From Mucilaginibacter flavus (GTDB lineage: Bacteria > Bacteroidota > Bacteroidia > Sphingobacteriales > Sphingobacteriaceae), in assembly GCF_030409315.1 (NCBI RefSeq), contig NZ_JAUFPS010000026.1, forward strand, positions 214,008 through 278,007: a stretch of DNA of 64,000 nucleotides, written 5' to 3'. Of the stretch, positions 42,402 through 53,000 are shown one piece after another (within the stretch, counting starts at the first letter, position 1; each line of letters begins with the position of its first letter). Below the pieces are notes generated by a model. That model did no database searches and was not told the DNA's origin. It worked only from the letters and a program-made list of their open reading frames with translations. The position numbers were made by a program, and so were the translations under genes.

Positions 42402-43144
42402 ATGCCCTTTACCTTTGCCCACCCCGCCATTGTTTTACCATTAGCGAACTATCCAAACGTTGGTTCTCCTTAACAGGTTTAATCATAGGCAGTATTACGC
42501 CCGATTTTGAATACTTTATCAGGATGAGGGTAAAAAGTGTATACAGCCATACTTTACCCGGATTATTTTGGTTTGATGTGCCTTTAGGGATATTGCTCAC
42601 CTTTGTTTATTTAGCATTTATCAGAGATGGGCTGATAGCGCATTTACCCTCGCGGTTTAATCGTCGGTTTTCAAAATATGGTGGAATACCGGTAAAGAAA
42701 ACTTTGGCATACACTGCCCCCATAGTTTTATCGGTTTTGATTGGTGCGGCTTCGCATTTGTTGTGGGATGCTTTTACGCACCCGCATGGATACTTTGTAC
42801 AATTGATGCCCATACTTTCAATAGGTGTTCATGCTGGTGGCCACTATATCTACGTTTATAAACTATTACAGCACGGGAGTACTTTAGTCGGATTGGCGTT
42901 CATAGCCTATCTGGTCTACAAATTGCCAAAAGAAAAGCAAACCAAGGTGGTTCATATACGGTGGTATTGGGTAACTATACTGATAATTGTTGTACTCACT
43001 ATTATCGCCCGTTTTTTGGGCGGGGTTACCCTTAAGGCCTACGGTAATTTAATTGTTACAGGTATTAGTGGCTTTTTAATTGGCTTGATTATCAGTTCGT
43101 TTTTTATTCTCGTTGCCCAAAAAGGTCAAAAAACTATGTCATAG
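42402..43144 (+). pseudogene. DUF4184 membrane protein with a frameshift
   Basis: Reading from the ATG at 42402 gives MPFTFAHPAIVLPLA, the standard N-terminus of DUF4184 proteins, then shifts at about 42447. In the other frame the reading continues LSKRWFSLTGLIIGSITPDF and MRVKSVYSHTLPGLFWFDVP to the stop at 43144, with a typical multi-helix membrane part (about 5 helices). One A appears to be missing at 42447 (GCGAACTA where GCGAAACTA would restore the frame). It is either a recent pseudogene or a sequence error. Confidence 0.85.
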
Positions 43145-43263
43145 ATTTATAATCATTGTGTCTAATTCACACTAATGAGTTGCAATATATAGCAAAGTGG
43201 GGTATATTTGCAGTTCATAAGGTAAGTGATTCTCACTTATTAATTGTGATAAGGTTTAGGTTT

Positions 43264-43300
43264 AAAGCCCCAAGCAGCGAGTGCAAGGGGCTTTTATTTT
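43264..43300 (+). terminator. Terminator after the DUF4184 remnant
   Basis: Stem AAAGCCCC (43264-43271) with GGGGCTTT (43287-43294), followed by TATTTTTT. Confidence 0.85.
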
Positions 43301-43342
43301 TTCCTTAATTTTGCTAATCACAAATCAAATCGTAATTTTATA

Positions 43343-43373
43343 TTGATAGTTTCGGCATAATTGTGCATCTTTG
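43343..43373 (+). promoter_or_regulatory. Promoter of tRNA-Arg
   Basis: TTG (43343-43345), 20-bp spacer, CATCTTTG (43366-43373). The same spacing and a similar -7 box occur at 24732-24762. tRNA starts 47 bp later. Confidence 0.55.
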
Positions 43374-43420
43374 CAACCGCAAAAAAGCAAAAGACGCGTG
43401 TCTGAAAGTTATTTGCAGAT

Positions 43421-43497
43421 GGTCCTATAGCTCAGCTGGATAGAGCAACAGATTTCTAATCTGTAGGTCTTTGGTTCGAATCCAAATGGGATCACCA
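43421..43497 (+). tRNA. tRNA-Arg (anticodon UCU)
   Basis: Clover leaf: acceptor GGTCCTA / TGGGATC, D arm GCTC/GAGC, anticodon stem ACAGA/TCTGT with loop TTTCTAA (TCT), T arm TTTGG-TTCGAAT-CCAAA. CCA is encoded (43495-43497). Followed by a terminator and then a tyrosine integrase, so the 3' end is a probable attachment site. No second copy of the 3' end is seen within the window. Confidence 0.97.
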
Positions 43498-43514
43498 GTA
43501 GGCATTGTCTACTT

Positions 43515-43553
43515 GTAAAAACCCTCTAAATAGCTTATTTGGAGGGTTTTTAC
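43515..43553 (+). terminator. Terminator after tRNA-Arg
   Basis: Perfect stem GTAAAAACCCTC (43515-43526) and GAGGGTTTTTAC (43542-43553) with a T-rich right arm. Confidence 0.85.
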
Positions 43554-43773
43554 ATTAATTATCCCCTCAACAACCCTTTCTAAACCCGGATTTCTGAACA
43601 CATTACTGAACACCTCTGGTTAGTTTTTAATTTTGGTATTTCAAATGCATTTTAATTAATTGATAATTAGTTAATTAATCATTTTACCAGGGGAATGATC
43701 CTCCTGCATTCGAACCCATGATTTAATACTGCCCCAGAGTAAATGAAGCATTTAAACTTAATTTTTATTCAGC

Positions 43774-45000
43774 ATGAAAACTTCACAAACGTTCAGGGTT
43801 TATTTCACGATTAAATCCGACAAGGCTAAAGATGGAAAAGCGCCGCTTTATGCCGCAATTACCGTCAACAAGGAAAAGGCATTCGTTGCGCTTAAACAAC
43901 AAATCAGCATGGCTATATGGGATTTTGGCAAGGGGGCTGCAAAGGGAACGCGGGAAGAGTCCCGTAAAATCAATACCTACCTTGACGAGGTGCGGCTATC
44001 CCTTGGCAACTGTTACAAGGACTTGCTTCTAAAAGGTAAACTGATCACCCCGGCAATCATCAAAAACCTGTTTTTAGGCGAAGCGGATGTAACCTATACC
44101 ATGAACCGGATGATGGCCTATCATAACGAGACAGCAGGGAAAAGTTTAAATCCGGCAACCATGCGGCATTACCTGGTAACACAACGGTACTTATCATTTT
44201 ATCTTGCAGCCAATTATCGTGCAGATGATATCCTGCTCAGGGATATTGATCATGGTTTTATCCAGGGCTTTGATGCCTTTCTACGGGTTTTAAGGCCAAA
44301 AGACCATCGTAAGCCCTTAAGCGATAATGGAATCAAGGTTCATCTCAAAAGGCTGAAAAAGATGGTACATCTCGCCCAGGATATGAAATGGCTGGATGGA
44401 GACCCTTTTGCGACATTCAGAATCAGGATGAAAAAAGTTGCCCGGGATTATCTCACCGATGCGGAGTTAAGCGCAATAGAGAAAAAGACTTTTGAGTTGG
44501 CGAGACTTGCGCTTATTAAAGATCTCTTTATTTTCAGTTGTTACACCGGGCTAGCTTACGGAGATTTAATGTCGCTTAAACCCAATCAGGTGGTAATGGC
44601 TGAAGACGGAGACCTGTGGGTCAGGACTGCACGTGAAAAAACATTGGAGCCGGTAAATATCCCGCTCTTGCCGAAAGCAATAGACATCATTAACAAATAC
44701 AAAACGAACGAAAGGGCTTTGTATGATGGCAGCTTATTTCCGGTGATGTCGAACCAAAAGGTCAATAGTTACCTTAAAGAAATAGCCGATTGCTGTGGTA
44801 TCCATAAAAACCTGACCTTTCATATGGCCAGGCACACTTTTGCGACAACGGTCACATTGTCCAATGGGGTGCCGATTGAAACGGTCAGTAAAATACTGGG
44901 GCATGCAAAGGTTGCCACTACACAAATTTATGCACGGGTGGTAGAACGGAAACTCAAGGACGACATGAATACGCTTAAACAAAGGCTGGCTTCCAGATGA
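43774..45000 (+). CDS. Tyrosine-type site-specific integrase
   Basis: 408 aa. N-terminal arm-binding and SAM-like core-binding domains (YTMNRMMAYHNETAGKSLNP, SDNGIKVHLKRLKKMVHLAQ) and a C-terminal catalytic domain (about 225-400). Catalytic residues: HMARHTFATT (His and Arg), LGHAKVATTQIYARV (His and Tyr nucleophile). The first Arg of the family is Ala here (FSCYTGLAYGDLMSL), as in many Bacteroidota integrases of the IntDOT class. It is 276 bp after the tRNA and probably marks an integrated element. It overlaps the end of the truncated sigma gene by antisense. Confidence 0.93.
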   Translation: MKTSQTFRVYFTIKSDKAKDGKAPLYAAITVNKEKAFVALKQQISMAIWDFGKGAAKGTREESRKINTYLDEVRLSLGNCYKDLLLKGKLITPAIIKNLFLGEADVTYTMNRMMAYHNETAGKSLNPATMRHYLVTQRYLSFYLAANYRADDILLRDIDHGFIQGFDAFLRVLRPKDHRKPLSDNGIKVHLKRLKKMVHLAQDMKWLDGDPFATFRIRMKKVARDYLTDAELSAIEKKTFELARLALIKDLFIFSCYTGLAYGDLMSLKPNQVVMAEDGDLWVRTAREKTLEPVNIPLLPKAIDIINKYKTNERALYDGSLFPVMSNQKVNSYLKEIADCCGIHKNLTFHMARHTFATTVTLSNGVPIETVSKILGHAKVATTQIYARVVERKLKDDMNTLKQRLASR

Positions 45001-45344
45001 TTACAATCGGCGTATGCTTTTTGTAAAGCAATGTTCATCAGGCTGATTTTAGCTCTCTTATCTAATGAAACCCTGCGGAAGTCATCATAAACCATATTTC
45101 GGGCCATGACAAAAAGAAAGGATTTGAAAGACTTTTCAGGATCGATTGACCCTCGGTTTTCCCAAACCTCCAGATAAAGGTCCTGAAGCAGTTCTTTTGC
45201 GACCTCATTGTCTTTTACCAGGTTCCTTATGTTACTCAGTAAGATTCTGCTATGTTGTAAATAAAGCGTGTTAAAAGCAGGCTCACTACCTTGTTTTAAT
45301 TGACGAAGCAATAAATCGATATTTATCTCTGTACCTGACTTCAT
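44928..45344 (-). pseudogene. ECF sigma factor truncated by the integrase end
   Basis: From ATG 45344 the frame has a good sigma region 2 (about residues 10-95: LYLQHSRILLSNIRNLVKDN, ELLQDLYLEVWENRGS, SFKSFLFVMARNMVYDDFRR). Homology-like sequence stops around residue 115, at genomic 45000, exactly the integrase stop codon; what follows is the antisense of the integrase and has no region 4. It therefore cannot bind the -35 box. The joint suggests recombination, or insertion, at this point. Confidence 0.7.
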
Positions 45345-45353
45345 ATTTCAAAG

Positions 45354-45400
45354 GCAAACCGAATTTACAAAAATATATTCATTTTGTAAATTCGGTTTGC
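45354..45400. repeat. 19-bp perfect inverted repeat
   Basis: GCAAACCGAATTTACAAAA (45354-45372) and its complement (45382-45400), 9-bp spacer. It lies 10 bp upstream of the truncated sigma gene's start and may be a regulatory hairpin or a recombination site. Confidence 0.9.
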
Positions 45401-46571
45401 TGTTTTGTCTTGCTGTCGTCGAACAAATCAGGATTTTAGCTTTATGGTAGGTGAGGTATCTATGTTTGTGAACAATCATAAATCTTGCAAGCGGTCATTT
45501 ACGCGTTCAGGAATTGGCCATGTTTTCACGTAGTAACCGGTTTAATTATATACTTAAATCATTTTTTAGATGCTTTTAGCAGAGAGTTAGGGGGCAGAAC
45601 TATGCGCCTCTAAGCTTTACTCAAGGGGTTTTTACTTATATTTCAAAACTGCGTTACGAATGATACAGTTTCTATTGTCTTGTCTTATGGAAGAGAACTA
45701 AGGACTAAAATCTATTAATCTATTTCCTTTAAATCAATACGTTACATTTTATAAATCTATTCAGGTCACTGAATAAGTCACCTTGAAAATAGTCCAGTTA
45801 TCGTCAACGCTTATTATGTCAATATCGAATTTATCATCAAATAAAACAAAACGTTAAACACCGATTTTGTCCTATAGAGGTGATATATAGCCCGGTTTGA
45901 TCAACTACGATTAACTGAATTTACCTAACGGAGTATTAAAAAAAATGAAGTGAATTTCCTGACTAAAAATCAATTAAAATGTTTAAAAAAACTCACGTTA
46001 GCAATTTTAAGAGACGGTTTGAAAATATTCGTGATAATCATAGTATTAATTAATTTATAAAATCTTACCAGGGAGCGTCAATAATAACGACTAAATTGAT
46101 TTGATCATGGTTGTTATTAATGAAATATTAATTTAATGTTATATGTTCGTGTATTGCATCTTTAATTATTATGTATTATATATATTAGCTAAATAATATT
46201 ACCTATTGCACTTATCTAAAACTTGTATGTATAGTATTGCATTTTATAGATGTTTTTTTCATAAAACACACCTGAATCTTTTTCCCGGTATTACTCTTAT
46301 CGCATTATTTGGGTGATTGCGTTATATTACTTTTAGGCTACAGCGGATGGTACATATTCTTTTATTATTCTGCATATAATTAACTGCCCTAAGTATTAGT
46401 TCCACCTTTTGATTAAACATGTTGTGCTGTAGCAGTATGCTGAGATCGTTCAGTCAGTATAGTTTTATTATACTTTCTATCCTATTCGATGAATGTGTTG
46501 ACAATCGCTATGCTGTGCCAGGCGAATAATTAAAAACAAAATAAGATACTCCATCCTATCTAAATATCGAA
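45401..46571. other. AT-rich region without genes (1.2 kb)
   Basis: Very AT-rich, many stops in all frames; no plausible protein. It ends at the start of the secreted-protein operon and is its probable regulatory region. I did not find a clear TTG-N20-TAnnTTTG pair. RNA genes cannot be excluded by eye. Confidence 0.5.
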
Positions 46572-47258
46572 ATGAAAAAAACAGCACTTCTATTTTTCGT
46601 TATTTTAAATGGCATTTTGTGCCGGGCTAAGATGAATGTGCCTATACAAACTTCGGGCAGCGGTCCCCTGGGGCCAACCAATTCCTTAATAACTTTCACA
46701 TCCGGAGGACCTCCTACTTATCCAACTGCAATTCAGGAACTTTGGGGATTAAATATTTGCGGAACCAATGTTCAGCCTGTTAAAATATATAATGCTAGTT
46801 TATTAGTAGGATATCAATCAAACAACCAGAACTATGGAACAGGCAACCTGTTTGCTACAGGATTTGTTGGTATAGGCGCTACGGATACCAAGGGCTACAA
46901 ATTTGCTGTTAACGGCAGTGTGATCGCCAACTCGGTAATTGTTAAGCTTTATCCCGGGGCAGACTATGTTTTCAAAAATGACTACCAATTGCCGTCACTA
47001 TCGGACGTAAAAACCTACATCGACCAAAATCATCATTTGCCCGAAATTCCGTCCGAACAGGAAGTTGCCCAAAACGGCCTTAACCTGGGCGAGATGAACC
47101 GGCTATTGCTTAAGAAGGTGAAAGAACTCACTTTGTATTTAATTGAAAAGGACAACAAGGAAAAAGCACTTGAAGCGACTGGTCAAAAAAATTCTGCTGA
47201 AATAGCGCTTTTAAAAACGCAGCTTCAAGAGTTAGCAACAAGGCCTGAAACAAAATAA
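46572..47258 (+). CDS. Secreted protein with conserved C-terminal stalk module (paralogue 1)
   Basis: 228 aa, signal peptide MKKTALLFFVILNGILC. N-terminal part is unique (Gly/Pro/Thr rich). The C-terminal module (about 135-228) reads ADYVFKNDYQLPSLSDVKTY, then IDQNHHLPEIPSEQEVAQNG and LNLGEMNRLLLKKVKELTLY, followed by a coiled-coil tail. This module is shared with the next three genes and occurs in many Bacteroidota tail-fibre-like proteins. First gene of a seven-gene operon that ends with an RHS toxin and its candidate immunity gene. Function in adhesion or as a spike is inferred. Confidence 0.8.
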   Translation: MKKTALLFFVILNGILCRAKMNVPIQTSGSGPLGPTNSLITFTSGGPPTYPTAIQELWGLNICGTNVQPVKIYNASLLVGYQSNNQNYGTGNLFATGFVGIGATDTKGYKFAVNGSVIANSVIVKLYPGADYVFKNDYQLPSLSDVKTYIDQNHHLPEIPSEQEVAQNGLNLGEMNRLLLKKVKELTLYLIEKDNKEKALEATGQKNSAEIALLKTQLQELATRPETK

Positions 47259-47274
47259 TCGTAAAATTTCAATA

Positions 47275-48183
47275 ATGAAACATCTCTATCTTATCACATT
47301 AGCTTTAATGTTTACCGGGTATTCATCGTACGCCCAAAATACATTTCCCTCAAGTGGCAATGTAGGTATCGGAACAACATCACCGGCATCTGCGCTGGAT
47401 GTTAATGGGGCCATTGCGCTCAAGGGAGTAACGGCATATGAGTCAAAACCCATCACGACGGCTTCTGACGGCACTGTTGTAGTCGCAAGCGGCGCACGAA
47501 TTCGGGGGACTTATACTTTGACATTCGAAGCGGGGAACCGGCTACAGACCGTAGTTTTGCTTGCTAACGCTACACAGTATGATTACAATAGCTCTTTGTC
47601 TGTACTCAGCAATTCCTACTATAACAATACAGTAGTGATGTCAAATTTTCGCTTTGTATTTAGTGCTGATAATACGACAGTTTACCTTGTTTTTGACATA
47701 TCAAACAGGAATGGCGGAACACTGGTTACCGCCATTTTTAACGGTACCGGTGTTTATCCGCCCCAATGGGGCGGCACATTGCCTACATCGGCCAACGCCG
47801 GGGGGCTTTATCCATTGGTAGTTAACATGGGTAACGTTGGCATCAATACTATCGATACTAAAGGCTATAAATTTGCTGTAAACGGGAACGCCATCGCCAC
47901 TTCTATGACCGTTAAACTTTATGCCAACTGGCCCGACTTTGTGTTTAAACCCGATTATGAATTGCCCGCCTTAACGGACATAAAAACCTATATCGACCAA
48001 AATCATCACCTGCCCGAAATACCGTCCGAACAGGAAGTTGCCCAAAACGGCCTTAATCTGGGCGAGATGAACCGGTTACTGCTTAAAAAAATGGAGGAAA
48101 TGACCCTATATATGGTAGAAGCGAAAGAGGAGATTAACGAATTAAAAAAGCAAGTAAAAGATTTAAAGACAAAAGTAAAATAG
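47275..48183 (+). CDS. Secreted protein with conserved C-terminal stalk module (paralogue 2)
   Basis: 302 aa, signal peptide MKHLYLITLALMFTGYSSYA. It contains the phage tail-fibre-like phrase SGNVGIGTTSPASALDVNG (about 26-44), a unique middle part of beta-sandwich type and the shared C-terminal module (about 205-302) with IDQNHHLPEIPSEQEVAQNG. At DNA level the module is nearly identical to that of paralogue 1 over about 110 bp, so the copies are recent or homogenised. 16 bp after paralogue 1. Confidence 0.8.
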   Translation: MKHLYLITLALMFTGYSSYAQNTFPSSGNVGIGTTSPASALDVNGAIALKGVTAYESKPITTASDGTVVVASGARIRGTYTLTFEAGNRLQTVVLLANATQYDYNSSLSVLSNSYYNNTVVMSNFRFVFSADNTTVYLVFDISNRNGGTLVTAIFNGTGVYPPQWGGTLPTSANAGGLYPLVVNMGNVGINTIDTKGYKFAVNGNAIATSMTVKLYANWPDFVFKPDYELPALTDIKTYIDQNHHLPEIPSEQEVAQNGLNLGEMNRLLLKKMEEMTLYMVEAKEEINELKKQVKDLKTKVK

Positions 48184-48187
48184 CTAT

Positions 48188-49105
48188 ATGAAAAAAGTTT
48201 TAGTGCTACTGCTGGCCGGCTTAACCGGTTTACATTTTGCCAACGCCCAAACCAAAACAGTTACGGTTGATGCTAACGATGCCTTGAATAACAATACCAA
48301 AATCGTTGCACAGACCTCCATAGGGCAATCATTTTTTGTCGGTCACCAGCTTGGATCTACTTATGCATACCAGTCGGCGGGAATTTTCAGAGCATGGACT
48401 GATCAGCCATTAGGTTCAGCAAATTATTATTACGATGGAGTAACGAATGGTACCACGAATTTCAGTGTTCGGGCAGATGGCCAGGGTTATTTTGCCGGCA
48501 ATGTAGGTATCGGCATAAATGCCCCTACGGCCAAATTGCACATTTTTAACCAATACGATGTCAATCAGCCAACTGCACTGAAAATGTTTTACCAGGGTAC
48601 TTGGGGCACACCGGCTTACGCCAGTAGTTTTAGGTTTATTGATATTAACAGCACGGAAAGCGGAAAAGTACTGCAGGTAAACGGTACGGGAGTAGGCATA
48701 GGATATGACCCGCCTGCATGGTCATCGCCAGATAAATTATATGTAAGTGGGAATGTGGGGATAGGTACCACTTCGCCGCGCGAAGCATTGTCTGTAAATG
48801 GCAATATCCGGTCAAAGCAAGTAAAAGTTGAGCTTGCCAACTGGCCAGATTATGTGTTTCAAAAAGACTATCAATTACTTTCATTAAGAGACGTGGAAAC
48901 CTACATCGACCAAAATCATCATCTGCCGGAAACCCCTTCGGCGCAGGAGATAGAAACGAGCGGGTTAAACCTGGGCGAGATGAATAAACTGTTGATGAAG
49001 AAGGTTGAGGAGCTGACATTGTATCTCATTGAGAAAGATAAAAAAGACAAGGAACAAGAGAGCCGCATCGAAAAATTAGAAAGGATTATTAAAAACCGGA
49101 AGTGA
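48188..49105 (+). CDS. Secreted protein with conserved C-terminal stalk module (paralogue 3)
   Basis: 305 aa, signal peptide MKKVLVLLLAGLTGLHFANA. It has two tail-fibre-like phrases (NVGIGINAPTAKLHIF and NVGIGTTSPREALSVNGNIR) and the shared module with IDQNHHLPETPSAQEIETSG and LNLGEMNKLLMKKVEELTLY, ending in a charged coiled coil. It starts 4 bp after paralogue 2. Sequence has drifted more than that of 1 and 2. Role as in the others. Confidence 0.8.
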   Translation: MKKVLVLLLAGLTGLHFANAQTKTVTVDANDALNNNTKIVAQTSIGQSFFVGHQLGSTYAYQSAGIFRAWTDQPLGSANYYYDGVTNGTTNFSVRADGQGYFAGNVGIGINAPTAKLHIFNQYDVNQPTALKMFYQGTWGTPAYASSFRFIDINSTESGKVLQVNGTGVGIGYDPPAWSSPDKLYVSGNVGIGTTSPREALSVNGNIRSKQVKVELANWPDYVFQKDYQLLSLRDVETYIDQNHHLPETPSAQEIETSGLNLGEMNKLLMKKVEELTLYLIEKDKKDKEQESRIEKLERIIKNRK

Positions 49106-49147
49106 GCATAGATGCCCGGATTAATAACAAAAAAACTCTATTAAAAC

Positions 49148-50062
49148 ATGAAAAAAATTTATTTAACTATTTTCTTAAACATGGCCTTATTGTCCTTTTG
49201 CAAGGCGCAGTATACGGTTATCGCCTGTGGCCCTAATATTAGCCCTGCAGTAAACTATGTTTTTTTAGGAAGCTTGGGATTTCCACAGGATAATGCCGCC
49301 AACAGCCAAAAGTTGCAGGTTGATATCATTGGCGGAGGTTGGGGTGCTAATGATAAGGGAACAACGACATTTTACATCGCCAACCGGGGAGGGCTTTCAG
49401 TCAATCAGGTTACTCAGGGCGGCTCTTCTTTTTCGGCAAGTAGTCTAAAGATCTACCAAAACGGATCGACAACCAGCTTTTATCTTGCGGTCAATAGCGC
49501 GTCCGACTATCTGGCATTTGCAGTGAAAGCTTATTTGTTCGGCTATGCAACCACAGCCCAACAGGTGAGTATAACTACACAGACAGCCGCGCCAACCGGT
49601 ACAGACATCACTTCTACGATAACGGTTACCCCCGTGCTGATCACCGACCTCAACGGTAATATCGGATTAAATACCCTATCACCCGATCCGGCATATCGCT
49701 TATCAGTCAATGGGAAGATTAGGGCAAAGGAGATCAGGGTAGAAACCAGCTGGGCTGATTTTGTTTTTGATAAAGGCTATGAATTGCCATTACTTGCCGA
49801 CATAAAAACTTACATCGATCAAAACCATCACCTTCCCGAAGTACCGTCTGCAGCTGAAGTTGCCAAGAACGGCGTTAATCTGGGCGAGATGAATAAACTG
49901 CTGATGAAAAAAGTGGAGGAGTTGACTTTGTATCTGATTGAAAAAGATAAGGAACTGACAACAGAAAAAGAACTTAATCGATCACAGGAGGTACAACTGA
50001 CGGCGTTCAAAGACCGTCTTGATAATTTGGAAAAACAAAAAACAACCAATCTTAATAAATAA
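49148..50062 (+). CDS. Secreted protein with conserved C-terminal stalk module (paralogue 4)
   Basis: 304 aa, signal peptide MKKIYLTIFLNMALLSFCKA. N-terminal part is unique with beta-rich stretches (INSRGGLSVNQ-like; SSLKIYQNGSTTSFYLAVNS) and LNGNIGLNTLSPDPAYRLSV before the module with IDQNHHLPEVPSAAEVAKNG. A coiled-coil tail of about 45 residues ends the protein. It lies 42 bp after paralogue 3 and 8 bp before the large DUF5977-type protein. Confidence 0.8.
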   Translation: MKKIYLTIFLNMALLSFCKAQYTVIACGPNISPAVNYVFLGSLGFPQDNAANSQKLQVDIIGGGWGANDKGTTTFYIANRGGLSVNQVTQGGSSFSASSLKIYQNGSTTSFYLAVNSASDYLAFAVKAYLFGYATTAQQVSITTQTAAPTGTDITSTITVTPVLITDLNGNIGLNTLSPDPAYRLSVNGKIRAKEIRVETSWADFVFDKGYELPLLADIKTYIDQNHHLPEVPSAAEVAKNGVNLGEMNKLLMKKVEELTLYLIEKDKELTTEKELNRSQEVQLTAFKDRLDNLEKQKTTNLNK

Positions 50063-50070
50063 TCATAGCG

Positions 50071-53000
50071 ATGCAAAAAAGAATTTATGCCTGTTTTGTA
50101 AAGACGGCCCTAATAAAGACGGCCCTAATTATATGTTGTTTGATGATCTGGCAAAACGGATATTGCCAATTTGATGATCATAGTTCGACTGCACCTGCAT
50201 CGCCCAATGTTTCTGCAACAGCAAAATATGCTAATACAACTGTCAATATGTATACTGGTGTGCCTAGTATTAGCGCCGATCTACATACACTTGCTGCCAG
50301 GGGGTATAATATTCCTATCGCCTTGCTTTACAACGGATCGGGCAATAAGGTACAAGACATGTCGAGCCCGATAGGCCTGGGATGGACGATATCGACCAAT
50401 TGCATGGTATCGAGATATATGAGAGGATTGCCGGATGAAGGCACAAACGGATATTTTGGTAGTTCGATGGGGCTTAAAGTAACACAACCGCTGGATGTTT
50501 CTACAATGGGCGGTATCCTTAGCGCCACCTTAGATGCCGAGCCTGATTTGTTTTATTATAATCTTAATGGCAGGTTTGGGAAATTTGTATTTAACAAAGA
50601 TGGTGTACCTGTTATGCTCACAGATAAGAGCATTCGTATTTTAAATACGCCTTTTAAGCAGGAATTAGGGCTAAGCGGTTGGGTGTTTGAAGATATGGGT
50701 GGTAATTTTTTTTACCTCGGCTCAGATGCCTCCAGCATCGAAAACACGCAGTTAACACTTTATGGTGAAACTTCAAATCTGGTACAAAACTACGCCTCTA
50801 CCTGGTTTCTAAATAAAATAACAACCTCAAACAATACAGAAACTATTACTTTCAGTTATGTTGCCGGTGATCCCATCAAAACAACCAATTATCGCAAAAC
50901 GGAAAAATTTAGGGATAAAATAACATCCACGTACGATAAAGGCATCAACTTTTTGGGAATTCCGTTGTCGCCACCGAGCTCGTCAATCGATTTTTCGATC
51001 ACAGATAAATCCGAATGGGATAGCAATATTGAAGAACTTATTCAAAGTCCTAAATACCTTAGTTCAATCGCTACATCAAATCAAAGTGCATATTTTACGT
51101 ACGATACTCAAGCAAGAAAAGACCTTGCAAATGGAAAAATACTGAGTAAAATAGATGTTAAAGATTATAAAGGTGAAGTGATCAAATCGTTCTCGCTTCT
51201 GCATGATTATTTTTATTCATTTTACAACGATCCCAATGATGTAACCGTAAGGGGTATGACGGCCGATAATTACAGGCTCAAGTTAAATAATGTAACAGTT
51301 ACTTCTGGCTTAGCGCCCGTTGTAACATTGCCGTTGTTTAGCTTCGAATACGTACAGGATATTAATTTGCCCCCGCGTGCTTCAAATAAATTCGATCATT
51401 GGGGTTATTATAACAATACCGGATCCAATAGTGATAACGAAAACCTGATTCCCGAATTACAGGCAAATATGGACCGTGAACCCTCTCCTGTAATGATGAC
51501 GGCCAATGTGTTAAAAAAGATATATTTGCCAACCGGCGGATACAAAGAATTTGTGTTTGAGGCAAATACCTATTACAACCAGGCTATTTCATATAATAGT
51601 TATGCCGGCGGCCTCAGGATAGCAAGAATTAAATCAGCGGGAGACCCGAACACAATACCTGTTATTACAAGTTATAATTATAATGATGATCTGGGCCATT
51701 CAACCGGGAAGCTTATAAACGCGGCACCAATATATGTCAGATATATAGAACATACACAAAGTCAGTTTCTTCCGCAATACAGCACTTTCAATCCCAGCAT
51801 ACCAATTTACAGCGGCTCTGGCAGTGGTGCCCCACCTGTAAATGTCAACAATTCTATATATGCAGCGATTGTTGTGGCCGTAATAGATCTGTTTAAAAGC
51901 CATACAACAACTACGCAATTTTATTCACCTTTCATTGTAATAAATTCCACTTCTTTTAACAATATGTTTGATATTGATGGAAGTGTTATTGGGTACAGTC
52001 AGGTTACTGTTAACAACAGTAATGAAGGAAAAACAGTGAACTTTTTTACAGATAGAGAAGATTATCCTGATTATACCAATCAATTAAAAGTAGATGGCTC
52101 GTTTAAAACCCTGGAACGAATCAGTCCCAACATGAGTCCATATACCCCGGCAACATCTTATGCGTTTGCACGCGGTCGTATTAAGCAGTCACTGGTGTAT
52201 GATGCTAACAATAATTTACTTAAAAGAGTGACCAATAAATATGTTTTTAATTCGGTTATGGATAGTGTTAAAGGTGTTCGGGTGGCTATCGGAAAGGTCA
52301 ATATCTCTGGAACGGGGCAATACCAAAGCGTAAATACCGAATTTTATAATATCGGCAACTACTATTACATAGCAAAGCAATTATTGTTAAGCCAAACTAT
52401 CGAAGAGGATTTTATTACCGGCAATGCTTTGCCTGTATCTACCGTAAAATCATATACGTATAATTCTCCCTATCCATCGCTATTAACAAATGTAACCATT
52501 CAAAACAGCGACAATAGTACTAATACTATTGATTATAAATATGTATTGAATAAAGATTTGATAACGTATGCAAAGCAGTCAGAAACAGATGCAGTTAATA
52601 AACTATATGCGGATGGTAAATACGGAATTCTGCTCGATCAAATAATCAAGACCAATAATAAGGTGTTAAAAGGTAGCCGGGTGGGGTATAAAAACTGGAT
52701 AATTAATAGCCAAGCGCTCACTTTGCCCGAGACGGGTTACGAAAATAACGGCATCACATTCACTCCGGCTATTCAATATTTTAATTATGATCAGTATGGT
52801 AATTTGCTTTGCTCAAATGCTAAATCGGGACCTAAACAATCCACGATATTTGGATATAACAAACTGTATGCGGTAGCAAAAGCTTTCAATGCGGCCGATA
52901 ATGATGTATTTTATGAAGGCTTTGAGGAGGGAGCCGGCAATACAAGTACATCGGCTAAAACGGGTAGCGTTAGTTTTAGCGGCAGTTATTCCAGGAATCT

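Noticed and set aside
43700..43730. TTCGAACCC stretch, possibly a second tRNA T arm or attachment site
   Set aside because: The flanking bases do not pair as a T stem and it does not match the tRNA-Arg 3' end.
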